Source: Vibrio sp. SCSIO 43135 (GTDB taxonomy: Bacteria > Pseudomonadota > Gammaproteobacteria > Enterobacterales > Vibrionaceae). Taken from it: DNA of 64,000 bases. The stretch spans positions 806,001 to 870,000 of the forward strand of contig NZ_CP071860.1 of NCBI RefSeq assembly GCF_023716665.1, written 5' to 3'. This document shows, piece by piece, positions 37,219 through 45,069 of the stretch (position 1 is the first letter of the stretch; each line of letters begins with the position of its first letter). The translations under genes and the position numbers were made by a program. The notes below the pieces were generated by a model. The model ran no database searches. It worked only from the letters and a program-made list of their open reading frames with translations, and had not been told where the DNA came from.

Positions 37219-38616
37219 ATGTCTGCAGGATTAGTACAAGCAGCTTACATCGTTGCTGCTGTATTCTTCATCATGAGCTTAGCGGGCCTTTCAAAGCAAG
37301 AGTCAGCACGTTCAGGTAACTATTATGGCATCGCGGGTATGGCCATTGCGCTATTAGCGACTATTTTTGGCCCAGATTCACAAGGTGTGGTTTGGATCAT
37401 TATTGCGATGGTTATCGGTGGCGGTATCGGCATCCATTACGCGAAAAAAGTTGAAATGACTGAAATGCCAGAGCTAGTAGCGATACTACATAGCTTTGTT
37501 GGTATGGCCGCAGTGCTTGTTGGTTATAACAGCTATATCGATCCACCTGCTGCGGTTTCAGTAAACCCAGCGGATATCCACGCAGAACACGTAATCCATT
37601 TGGTGGAAGTGTTCTTAGGTGTGTTCATTGGTGCGGTTACGTTCACCGGCTCTGTTGTAGCGTTTGGTAAGCTTCGTGGAATCATCTCTTCTTCGGCGCT
37701 AAACATTCCACATAAACACAAATGGAACTTAGCGGCGATTTTAGTCTCGGCTTATTTACTGTCTTATTTTGTTAAAGCTGATGGCAGTATGTTTGCGTTG
37801 ATTGTCATGACGCTTATTGCATTCGTGTTCGGTTATCACCTAGTGGCTTCAATTGGTGGCGCTGACATGCCGGTAGTTGTGTCTATGCTTAACTCATACT
37901 CTGGTTGGGCAGCAGCTGCGGCCGGGTTTATGCTTGCAAACGATCTACTCATCGTAACTGGGGCATTAGTGGGTTCATCTGGCGCAATTCTGTCTTACAT
38001 TATGTGTAAAGCGATGAATCGCTCCTTCATTAGCGTGATAGCGGGTGGCTTTGGCCAAGACGTTAGTGTTTCAAGCGGTGACGAAGAGCAGGGTGAACAC
38101 AGAGAAGCATCAGCGGAAGAAGTCGCTGAGATGCTAAAGGGTTCGAAGTCTGTAATTATTACTCCTGGATATGGAATGGCGGTTGCTCAAGCTCAATACC
38201 CAGTACATGAAATTACGGAGAAGCTACGAGCTCAGGGGGTAGAGGTCCGCTTTGGTATTCACCCTGTTGCCGGTCGGTTACCGGGTCACATGAACGTTCT
38301 GTTGGCCGAAGCAAAAGTGCCATACGACATTGTTCTAGAGATGGATGAAATCAATGATGATTTCCCTGAGACAGATACAGTACTTGTTATCGGTGCAAAC
38401 GACACGGTTAACCCAGCGGCACTAGAAGATCCTAATAGCCCAATCGCGGGCATGCCAGTGCTAGAAGTGTGGAATGCTCAGAATGTTATTGTGTTCAAAC
38501 GTTCAATGAATACTGGTTATGCTGGTGTTCAAAACCCATTATTCTTTAAAGAGAATACTCAAATGCTGTTTGGAGATGCGAAAGAAAGTGTAGATGCAAT
38601 TTCTAAAGCGCTGTAA
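37219..38616 (+). CDS. pntB: NAD(P) transhydrogenase beta subunit PntB
   Basis: 465 residues. About nine membrane helices (about 4-265) are followed by the cytoplasmic NADP(H)-binding domain III (about 285-465), with the fingerprint TPGYGMAVAQAQYPV and the conserved GIHPVAGRLPGHMNVLLAEA, IGANDTVNPAA and FKRSMNTGYAGVQNPLF blocks. It forms the proton-translocating transhydrogenase with PntA. AAAGGAG before the ATG gives a strong ribosome-binding site. In V. cholerae the same pair lies on chromosome II directly beside vxrAB, as here. Confidence 0.96.
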   Translation: MSAGLVQAAYIVAAVFFIMSLAGLSKQESARSGNYYGIAGMAIALLATIFGPDSQGVVWIIIAMVIGGGIGIHYAKKVEMTEMPELVAILHSFVGMAAVLVGYNSYIDPPAAVSVNPADIHAEHVIHLVEVFLGVFIGAVTFTGSVVAFGKLRGIISSSALNIPHKHKWNLAAILVSAYLLSYFVKADGSMFALIVMTLIAFVFGYHLVASIGGADMPVVVSMLNSYSGWAAAAAGFMLANDLLIVTGALVGSSGAILSYIMCKAMNRSFISVIAGGFGQDVSVSSGDEEQGEHREASAEEVAEMLKGSKSVIITPGYGMAVAQAQYPVHEITEKLRAQGVEVRFGIHPVAGRLPGHMNVLLAEAKVPYDIVLEMDEINDDFPETDTVLVIGANDTVNPAALEDPNSPIAGMPVLEVWNAQNVIVFKRSMNTGYAGVQNPLFFKENTQMLFGDAKESVDAISKAL

Positions 38617-38635
38617 TTAAACGCATTATTTATAT

Positions 38636-38663
38636 AGGCTCGCTTAATGCGAGCCTTTTTTAT
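38636..38663 (+). terminator. Terminator of pntAB
   Basis: Stem GGCTCGC / GCGAGCC (38637-38643 and 38649-38655) with TTAAT loop and a T run. Confidence 0.9.
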
Positions 38664-38764
38664 ATCTATACAACTAATATTGACCTAGATATCACATAAT
38701 CCATGTATATTTGTGGGAGAATGATTTATAGTTTTGTAACGTACTGATTTAACGATTATTCACT

Positions 38765-40219
38765 TTGTTCGCTAAAGCACTCAAACATCTTTTGAGCGGT
38801 TTCGTCCTCTTCTCGGCGAGCGCTCAAGCCGACTCACTACCAGAAAGGATCGATAACTTTGTCGGGCTTTTTGACTATAGTGCTGCGGTAGTGTCGTACG
38901 ACATTCGAATTATCCAATCAGAATACCCAACACGTCTCATCACACCAGACACAATGCTGCCACAAACGTCGGCATATCCACTCAGAGATATTCAGAAACT
39001 CTATAAACTTTCGCAAACATGTACGGGAAAGTTGCCTTTGAGCCCACTTATTACTGAACCTTTAGTGTTTACTCGTTCAGTCTGTAAAGGCACCAAGCTT
39101 TCAACCCGTTGGTTTGCACGTAGTGGGTTAATTCATCCTGGTGGTGGTACATATGCATTCCGTTATGCGACGAAATTCCCAGAGAAGTTTGAGTCGCTTC
39201 AGAAGTACATGCACATCAATGAGCGCCCGCCTGCAGCTTCGGACACATTACTTGGCCGAATTCAGCAAATGAACACAGAAAGTGTTACCGCTTTGCTATC
39301 GGGAGCAAACATGTTCATTGAGCAAAGTGAACTTTGGCTAAAGAAAGGGGATGCATACTACGTTTTTGATTCAAAAACGTGGCGCCCGAACATCGGTAAA
39401 GCAGGGTTGAGCTATGCGCTTTCAAGTGAAAGCAATACCTGTTTTGTACAGCGTGGCAATATTTGTTGGGACATAGAAGATCATTCCGACATTCTACGTA
39501 TCAGCATGGTAGTGCTGGTAATCGCAAACATTCTACTGGTGTTAGGCTGGTCGATATACCGCTGGAACACTAAGCGTCAGGAAATGAAAAGCCGGATGCT
39601 CGTTCTACAGATTTTGACTCATGAATTGCGTACACCGATTGCAAGTTTGTCGCTAACTGTTGAAGGCTTTAGGCGAGAATTTGAGCGTTTACCTGAAAGT
39701 GTTTATGATGAGTTCAGAAGATTGTGTGAAGATTCACGTAGATTAAGGCAATTAGCCGAGGCAAGTAAGGATTACTTGCAATCTGATAACAAACCTCTGT
39801 CAACCAGCTGGGTACCATCAGTAAAAGATTGGTTAGAATTTAAAGTAGAGGAAGAATTTTCTGCAGATATTGAATTGAGGATCAATCAAGATGTCGCTGC
39901 AAAGCTCAATGTGTATTGGCTCGGCACTTGTATTGATAACTTGATTCGAAACGCGGTCAAATATGGTGTAGCGCCAGTCTTGATCGACGTAACAACTGCA
40001 AGTAATGGAATTACATTTAAAGTCATTGACCAAGGGTCACTCACGCATAAAGACTGGAGACAGTTAAGAAAACCGTTTGTGAGTAAAGCCGGATTAGGAC
40101 TTGGACTGACTATTGTAGAATCTATGGTAGGCCGAATGGGCGGGAGTATGACTCTTGCGGGCCCACCAACAACGTTTATATTGGAGATACCCTGTGAAAC
40201 AGACACTGCTACTTGTTGA
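38765..40219 (+). CDS. vxrA: Sensor histidine kinase VxrA (WigK)
   Basis: 484 residues read from TTG at 38765, which places a signal/anchor segment (about 5-22) first; no convincing ribosome-binding site is visible, so the exact start is uncertain. Periplasmic sensor about 23-243, transmembrane helix about 244-266, and a kinase core with phospho-His H286 in LTHELRTPIAS, the N-box LGTCIDNLIRNAVKYG and G-box GLGLGLTIVESMVGRMGG. In V. cholerae VxrAB senses cell-wall damage and controls murein synthesis, type VI secretion and biofilm. The following gene overlaps it by 26 bp. Confidence 0.92.
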   Translation: MFAKALKHLLSGFVLFSASAQADSLPERIDNFVGLFDYSAAVVSYDIRIIQSEYPTRLITPDTMLPQTSAYPLRDIQKLYKLSQTCTGKLPLSPLITEPLVFTRSVCKGTKLSTRWFARSGLIHPGGGTYAFRYATKFPEKFESLQKYMHINERPPAASDTLLGRIQQMNTESVTALLSGANMFIEQSELWLKKGDAYYVFDSKTWRPNIGKAGLSYALSSESNTCFVQRGNICWDIEDHSDILRISMVVLVIANILLVLGWSIYRWNTKRQEMKSRMLVLQILTHELRTPIASLSLTVEGFRREFERLPESVYDEFRRLCEDSRRLRQLAEASKDYLQSDNKPLSTSWVPSVKDWLEFKVEEEFSADIELRINQDVAAKLNVYWLGTCIDNLIRNAVKYGVAPVLIDVTTASNGITFKVIDQGSLTHKDWRQLRKPFVSKAGLGLGLTIVESMVGRMGGSMTLAGPPTTFILEIPCETDTATC

Positions 40220-40853
40220 AGACGATAAAAACCTAGCAGATGGCTTATTAGTCAGCTTAGAACAAGCAGGATATGAATGTTTGCACGCAGAAACCATTGC
40301 GGAAGTAAGTCAACACTGGGAGTCTGCGGATTTGGTCATTCTGGATCGACAGTTACCAGACGGTGATTCTGTTAGCCACTTAGTAGAGTGGAAAAAACTG
40401 AAAGACGTGCCTGTAATCTTACTTACGGCACTTGTCACCGTGAAAGACAAAGTGACAGGGCTAGATGCTGGTGCGAACGATTACTTAACGAAACCTTTCG
40501 CAGAAGCTGAGCTATTCGCTCGTATTCGCGCGCAATTAAGATTACCAGAATCAGGTGAAATGGATGACTCTAAAGTCGTAACCGAACACCTAGTAATTGA
40601 TAAAGCTACACGTGAAGTATTTTACCAAGATCAATCTGTAACTTTGACTCGTACCGAGTTTGATCTTCTTTTGTTTTTGGCAAGTAATTTAGGTCGTGTA
40701 TTTACTCGAGACGAACTGTTAGATCATGTTTGGGGTTACAACCATTTCCCAACAACTCGTACAGTCGACACTCACGTACTGCAGCTGCGCCAAAAACTAC
40801 CAGGTTTAGAGATTGAAACGCTACGTGGCGTTGGCTATAAGATGAAAGCGTAA
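40194..40853 (+). CDS. vxrB: Response regulator VxrB (WigR)
   Basis: 219 residues from GTG at 40194, chosen over an earlier ATG at 40155 because TTGGAG lies 7-12 bases before it and receiver homology starts immediately (VKQTLLLVEDD). Receiver domain with acidic pair D10/D11, phospho-Asp D51 in VILDRQLPDGD and Lys in YLTKPF. A C-terminal OmpR-type winged helix follows (TRTEFDLLLFLASNLGRVFTRDELLDHVWG...TVDTHVLQLRQKL). It is the cognate regulator of VxrA and is translationally coupled to it and to vxrC. Confidence 0.94.
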   Translation: MKQTLLLVEDDKNLADGLLVSLEQAGYECLHAETIAEVSQHWESADLVILDRQLPDGDSVSHLVEWKKLKDVPVILLTALVTVKDKVTGLDAGANDYLTKPFAEAELFARIRAQLRLPESGEMDDSKVVTEHLVIDKATREVFYQDQSVTLTRTEFDLLLFLASNLGRVFTRDELLDHVWGYNHFPTTRTVDTHVLQLRQKLPGLEIETLRGVGYKMKA

Positions 40854-41734
40854 TGCGAAAAGCGTTTGTCTTGTTAGGTGTGCTTGCTTGCACACCTTTC
40901 ACAGCTAACAGTGTAGAGTGGTTTGAAGCGAACACACCACTCACTCAAGCTCATCAACACCTCTTAAATGATAACCTTCCCGGGATGTTTAACTCTTTGG
41001 TTGAAGTTTTTCAAAGAGATCAAAGTCCTGCCATAAGAAACCATCTAAACGATCTGCTCATCCAAGCGTTAGAAGCCGACTGTGGTCAGTCATTAGACAA
41101 TAAGCAGTTGCCCGACTGGGTGTCTTCTGTAATCGTTCGCCGTAGTAATATCCAAAGCCCTGGTCGAGATGCTTACAGAGCGAATGTCTTGGTGTCAGCA
41201 AAAAAAGAAATTCAGGATATCAGCCTCAAACGTTGGGTGGATAAACCACTTTCAACGGATGCTTCGTTCTTTACCAAGCCATCTGATATCGACCTTGAGC
41301 AACCAGAGCTGGTCTATCAAAAGCGTTATAACTTGAATAGTCGGGTTCAAATGGGACTGTATCGACTCGATATCACAGCAAAAGATCAAGAGACATGGAG
41401 TTCCTGGATCGTTCTTGGTGACGCTAAAGCGAAGCAAGTTGTTCGTTGGGCGTCTAAAGATCAATGGGTGATCGAAAAACGTCAACTACTTAACGATTAT
41501 TGCCCCTTACCTAAGCTGACTGTTGCGCTCTACGATTATGTTGACGGAAAGTACGACGAAGTATGGAGTAATACTTATGAATCTGATTACCCTATGTCTT
41601 TGGATTCTATAAATATTGACCCAGACCGTTACGTATTAGCCGTATCGATGAGTCACCAAAGGTGGCAAGGGCAGATAATTATTGAGCAGTCACAAATTAT
41701 TAGCAAAACTTATGATGTTTCTGTAGAGGAGTAG
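40853..41734 (+). CDS. vxrC: VxrC, exported protein of the Vxr system
   Basis: 293 residues. Its ATG overlaps the vxrB stop (TAATG), indicating translational coupling. A signal peptide (MRKAFVLLGVLACTPFTANS) precedes a soluble mature domain with no recognised enzymatic motif; I recall this family as DUF2861 but am not certain. Mature Cys residues occur near 76 and 212. Position and length agree with V. cholerae VxrC (VCA0567), whose biochemical role is unknown. It may modulate VxrA from the periplasm. Confidence 0.85.
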   Translation: MRKAFVLLGVLACTPFTANSVEWFEANTPLTQAHQHLLNDNLPGMFNSLVEVFQRDQSPAIRNHLNDLLIQALEADCGQSLDNKQLPDWVSSVIVRRSNIQSPGRDAYRANVLVSAKKEIQDISLKRWVDKPLSTDASFFTKPSDIDLEQPELVYQKRYNLNSRVQMGLYRLDITAKDQETWSSWIVLGDAKAKQVVRWASKDQWVIEKRQLLNDYCPLPKLTVALYDYVDGKYDEVWSNTYESDYPMSLDSINIDPDRYVLAVSMSHQRWQGQIIIEQSQIISKTYDVSVEE

Positions 41735-41792
41735 CTAAAGTTAATAGACAATAGGTCGTTATAAACATAAAGGACTCCACGTTTATAATATT

Positions 41793-42956
41793 ATGAAAAA
41801 TTCCATTAGAATCTTATCGTTGTCTATTGCTCTAGCGTCTAGCGGCTCATTAGCTGCAAATTATGCTATCGAAGCTCGAGGTGACGCAATGGGTGGCGTC
41901 GGTGTAGTTTCAGCCAACTTTCTTACCGCTCCCTTTTATAACCCTGCATTAGTTGCAATATACCGCCGTAATGACGATGTTGGTATGATCATTCCAAGTA
42001 TTGGCTTAAGTTATAACGACGAAGATAATATGGTCGATGACTTAGACACTGCTGCTGGTTTAATTGAGAGTTTAGACCCAGCCAACATCCCAGCGCTGCA
42101 AGAGTCTTTGGATGCTCTAGAAGGCGATCAAGTGAAGCTAGAGGCGGGTGGTGTCGTAGCGTTTGCTATACCTAACCGATATATTGCTGCTAACGTGTTC
42201 GGCAAGATCTATACCGAATCTTATGCTACCCCACAGATTGCTACAGATAGTACATTGCCGACTGAAGATGCAAGAACTGTCGAAAATGCGGCTAACAGTA
42301 CGGTCAATGCCGTGTCAATCGGCGTTGCCGAAGTGGGCATGTCCCTTGCGAAATACCAAACATTTCTAGGTCAGCACATTTCTTTTGGTGTGTCCCCAAA
42401 GCTACAAAGAATCTACACCTATGTTTATGAGGCGAGTTTAACAAATTACGATTTAGGTGATATCCGTGATAATGGTACCGGTGAGACTATGTTTAACCTA
42501 GATGCAGGGGCATTGTGGTTTTATGGTCCACTAAGAGTGGGGTTCTCTGCCTCAAACCTGATCAGTCGTGATATTGATACTGCTTCAATTCCTTCAGCAA
42601 CGGGTGGACCTAACGTTAGTTATGCTTATCAAATGCGCCCTCTATACACAGTGGGTGTAGGTTTGGTAGCAGACTACGCGACGATCAGTGTGGATTATGA
42701 CCTGAATGAGGAAGAGCGTTTTACGAGTTTTGATGACAACACTCAAATGCTGAGAGTAGGGGGGGAGATCGATATCATGCGCCAACTCAAATTGCGAGCA
42801 GGTTACAAACAAAACTTAGCTTATGATGATCTCGACGGTACGATTACTGCTGGTATCGGCATCACGCCATTGAACTTGTTTAATTTAGACATCGGTGCCA
42901 GTTACACCAACGAAAATTCGATGGGTGTGTACGTCAACTTCCTTGGAAGCTACTAA
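41793..42956 (+). CDS. vxrD: VxrD, TraF-like outer-membrane protein
   Basis: 387 residues with a signal peptide (about 1-21, ending SLAA). The mature sequence opens with NYAIEARGDAMGGVGVVSANFLTAPFYNPAL, typical of the TraF_2/conjugal-transfer TraF family of FadL-like barrels, and ends in an aromatic residue (NFLGSY) as beta-barrels do. It matches the position of V. cholerae vxrD (VCA0568). It carries no conjugation neighbours, so the TraF label is only by family. Its 3' end is followed by a hairpin that doubles as the vxrE leader. Confidence 0.87.
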   Translation: MKNSIRILSLSIALASSGSLAANYAIEARGDAMGGVGVVSANFLTAPFYNPALVAIYRRNDDVGMIIPSIGLSYNDEDNMVDDLDTAAGLIESLDPANIPALQESLDALEGDQVKLEAGGVVAFAIPNRYIAANVFGKIYTESYATPQIATDSTLPTEDARTVENAANSTVNAVSIGVAEVGMSLAKYQTFLGQHISFGVSPKLQRIYTYVYEASLTNYDLGDIRDNGTGETMFNLDAGALWFYGPLRVGFSASNLISRDIDTASIPSATGGPNVSYAYQMRPLYTVGVGLVADYATISVDYDLNEEERFTSFDDNTQMLRVGGEIDIMRQLKLRAGYKQNLAYDDLDGTITAGIGITPLNLFNLDIGASYTNENSMGVYVNFLGSY

Positions 42957-42990
42957 AGCAATAGTCTCAAGCGTTTGTTCGGTATATAGT

Positions 42991-43018
42991 AAGCTCCTTT
43001 TTCGAAAGGAGCTTTTTT
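42991..43018 (+). terminator. Terminator hairpin overlapping the vxrE ribosome-binding site
   Basis: Perfect 10-bp stem AAGCTCCTTT (42991-43000) / AAAGGAGCTT (43005-43014) with a TTCG tetraloop and T run to 43018. The 3' arm contains the AAGGAG ribosome-binding site (43006-43011) of vxrE, whose ATG starts at 43019. Confidence 0.88.
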
Positions 43019-43171
43019 ATGTTTGACGATTTAGTCCTAAGTCATGCTGAACAGCAAGAGGCGGTAGAAAAAATTCAGAAGCTAATGGCTGAAGGGATAA
43101 GTACTGCAGAAGCGATAAAGATAGTCGCACAACAAATACGAGAAGAAAACCAAGACAAAGGGAGCGAGTAA
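43019..43171 (+). CDS. vxrE: VxrE, UPF0181 family small protein
   Basis: 50 residues, begins MFDDLVLSHAEQQEAVEKIQ and continues KLMAEGISTAEAIKIVAQQIREENQ. It matches the UPF0181 (YoaH) family, small helical cytoplasmic proteins of unknown function, and occupies the position of V. cholerae vxrE (VCA0569). The ATG is preceded by AAGGAG at 7-bp spacing, but this sits in the 3' arm of a perfect terminator hairpin, so translation from a long transcript may need the hairpin opened or a separate promoter. A second terminator follows at once. Confidence 0.88.
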   Translation: MFDDLVLSHAEQQEAVEKIQKLMAEGISTAEAIKIVAQQIREENQDKGSE

Positions 43172-43187
43172 TCGCTCCTTTTTTTGT
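43158..43187 (+). terminator. Terminator of the vxr operon
   Basis: Stem GGAGCGA / TCGCTCC (43161-43167 and 43172-43178), overlapping the vxrE stop codon, followed by seven T. Confidence 0.9.
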
Positions 43188-43563
43188 GCCCTCTATTCGT
43201 AAGAGCAGCGATATATAGAGGCTCACATAGCTGGTGACAAAAATAGTGACACCCAAACTTTGTCGGGTGTTTGGCTGCTAATTTATTGCCTTTTAATTAA
43301 AATACCCAAAATAACAAAGACTTACGTTAGTGTATTATGTTGCCTTAGGCTCTGGGATTGTCCGGGTTGTAATTAAGTTACAGGTGGTTGTTTAGAGGTA
43401 AGTTTGCACTCACTTTCGCTAGAGGATTCTTCTTTACTGTGATCACGTAACAGATTTACGACACTGGCCTTAAGAGTGAACGTGGGATAGCTATGAAGGT
43501 TCTTGACTAGGGAATGCCATGTTCTAGATTTAGTAGACTAGCCAATAAAACGGTACACCGCAG
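43188..43563. other. Intergenic region between vxrE and the BLUF gene
   Basis: About 375 bp with no supported gene on either strand. I see a short direct repeat GTGAC (about 43233 and 43246) and a weak ACACCC/GGGTGT inverted repeat. No promoter elements stand out and there is no convincing ribosome-binding site until the BLUF start. A regulatory RNA cannot be excluded. Confidence 0.4.
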
Positions 43564-43983
43564 ATGTCATTAGTACGATTAACTTATGTGAGTAGAGTGG
43601 TAGACGGGTCACTTAGTGCTACAGAAAACATCCTAGAAAAGTCCAATAACAATAATCAGGCTAATGGCGTCACTGGCGTACTGTATTTCAATCAAGATTT
43701 CTTTATTCAATGTTTGGAGGGTTCAGCTGAACGGGTCAATGGTACGCTCGCTCATATTGTGAAGGATCACCGTCATACTGATTTAAAGGTCCTCGCAACT
43801 TATCCAGTTTCAAATCGTATGTTTGAAGCATGGACAATGGCGTATGTGAGCGGCAGGTTACCTGGATACGAGCGCTTTGATCCATATGCATTAGGAGCGT
43901 CCGAAGCCAACGACTTACTTAAAACACTTCAGAAACAGATCTTTGCTACGCATGTCCAGAACCTTAGAGGGTTGAAGTTTTAA
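43564..43983 (+). CDS. Short BLUF-domain blue-light sensor
   Basis: 139 residues; the BLUF domain covers about 3-95. The flavin-coupled Tyr is Y8 in RLTYVSR and the key Gln is Q49 in FFIQCLEG, with a nearby Asn-rich segment before GVTGVLYF supplying the conserved Asn. A Trp and Met in EAWTMAY correspond to the switch region. BLUF proteins bind FAD and change conformation in blue light. This short form has no output domain, so it must act through a partner protein, which is not identifiable from the neighbours. Confidence 0.88.
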   Translation: MSLVRLTYVSRVVDGSLSATENILEKSNNNNQANGVTGVLYFNQDFFIQCLEGSAERVNGTLAHIVKDHRHTDLKVLATYPVSNRMFEAWTMAYVSGRLPGYERFDPYALGASEANDLLKTLQKQIFATHVQNLRGLKF

Positions 43984-44015
43984 GTGACCGTGTAACCTAT
44001 GTCGTTCGAATTCAA

Positions 44016-44031
44016 TGTGACAAATATCACA
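44016..44031. promoter_or_regulatory. Candidate CRP site before the rhodanese gene
   Basis: TGTGA-CAAATA-TCACA, a perfect CRP core palindrome, centred about 28 bp upstream of a TACAAT -10-like element (44049-44054). That spacing is close to a class II CRP-activated promoter. Confidence 0.6.
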
Positions 44032-44088
44032 CATCGTCGACCATGCTCTACAATTACTGATAAAGGTATCAAATAGGGGGCCTTTATC

Positions 44089-44862
44089 ATGAAAAGAGTC
44101 AGATCGATTTGTCTGTTTATACTCGTTACTTTGCCACTTGGTGTAATTGCTTCAGAATTTCCTTATCGCTCTGAATATCCTGATGTAAAAACAATAGAGC
44201 TGTCCGAGCTTCGTGCGATGATGACAGAAGTAGATATTGTTGATGTGCGTTCTAAGCTTGAATTTGACGTATTGCACGTTAAAGGCGCAAAACACATAAC
44301 TTTGTCGAATAAAGGGTTTGAAAACAAAGTTAAAAAGTTAATCTCGAACTCTAAGGCCATCGTTTTCTACTGTAACGGGATTACTTGCAGAAAGTCGTAT
44401 GTTGCCGCTCAAAGAGCTATGGCAGTCGGCGTTAACAACGTCGTTGCTTTTGATGGTGGTGTGTTTTCTTGGGCTGAAGTGTATCCTCAAGACAGTATTT
44501 TGTTGGGAGCGACTCTTGATGATAAAAACAAGATCATTAGCAACGATAAGTTCGATGAGCACTTATTAGAGCCGAGTGATTTTAAGGAGCAAGCCTCGAA
44601 TTCTGAAACATTGGTTGTCGATGTAAGAGATCCAATTCAGAGAGACATCCTTATTTTCACAAACGTTGGATCACGAAACATTCCAATTGAACGTTTTGAG
44701 TCATTTCTTAAAACACAGAGCAAAGATCAGAAGATCATGATTTATGATGCTGTGGGTAAACAGGTACAGTGGCTTCAATATATTCTAGAAGGCCAAGGCT
44801 ACAGTAACTATTACTTTATGAAAGATGGCGTCGAAGGTTTTGTAGAAGCCGGGTTGCAATAA
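44089..44862 (+). CDS. Periplasmic protein with two rhodanese domains
   Basis: 257 residues. Signal peptide at about 1-21. Rhodanese domain 1 (about 32-135) has IVDVRSKLEFDVLHVKGAKHI and an active-site loop CNGITCR with nucleophile C95 (second Cys C100). Domain 2 (about 155-255) keeps VVDVRDPIQRD and the terminal GVEGFVEAG but has YDAVGKQ where the Cys loop should be, so it is probably inactive. The family transfers sulfane sulfur to thiols or cyanide; export suggests periplasmic sulfur or thiol chemistry. The stop overlaps a short ORF that reads into the phage array. Confidence 0.85.
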   Translation: MKRVRSICLFILVTLPLGVIASEFPYRSEYPDVKTIELSELRAMMTEVDIVDVRSKLEFDVLHVKGAKHITLSNKGFENKVKKLISNSKAIVFYCNGITCRKSYVAAQRAMAVGVNNVVAFDGGVFSWAEVYPQDSILLGATLDDKNKIISNDKFDEHLLEPSDFKEQASNSETLVVDVRDPIQRDILIFTNVGSRNIPIERFESFLKTQSKDQKIMIYDAVGKQVQWLQYILEGQGYSNYYFMKDGVEGFVEAGLQ

Positions 44863-45032
44863 TGAATGATAAAAACAGTTTGTCGCTACAGACAACCTTA
44901 CAAACCAAAAGTTTGTTCATACTATTGTTAACATTAGTACGTATTATCTGTTGTGTTTATGTTGAATGTTTAGCGGTCAGTACAGTAGCGTCAGCACTGG
45001 CCGCCGTCCTGAAAGGGCGCATTTACACATAA
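44862..45032 (+). other. Short ORF crossing the left phage junction
   Basis: The ATG overlaps the rhodanese stop (TAATG) and a frame of 56 codons reads through the chromosome-phage junction. Before phage insertion the same frame would end after 37 codons, just beyond dif. It has a hydrophobic segment (SLFILLLTLVRII) like the N-terminus of a membrane protein. It may be a remnant of a longer gene or chance; expression is not supported. Confidence 0.3.
44936..44967 (+). other. Left junction (hybrid dif/attP)
   Basis: XerC arm AGTACGTATTA (chromosomal), a 10-nt spacer TCTGTTGTGT (phage) and XerD arm TTATGTTGAAT (phage). The spacer is longer than the 6 nt of a working dif, so dimer resolution here is unlikely. 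Confidence 0.88.
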
Positions 45033-45050
45033 ACTGGATAATGCGCCACT
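45021..45050 (-). other. Second, inverted dif-like site (copy 1)
   Basis: Read on the minus strand it is AGTGGCGCATTA / TCCAGT / TTATGTGTAAAT, a dif-like site inverted relative to the junction site. A further stem (44973-44981 with 44996-45004, GCGGTCAGT / ACTGGCCGC) lies between them, so single-stranded phage DNA can fold into a forked hairpin like the CTXphi attP. Confidence 0.75.
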
Positions 45051-45069
45051 TGGATAATTTACCCAATCG

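Noticed and set aside
41793..42956. TraF-like gene as part of a conjugation system
   Set aside because: No other transfer genes nearby, and the position is that of vxrD.
43017..43256. 79-codon minus-strand frame opposite vxrE
   Set aside because: vxrE is a recognised UPF0181 protein in a conserved operon, and the frame runs over both terminators.
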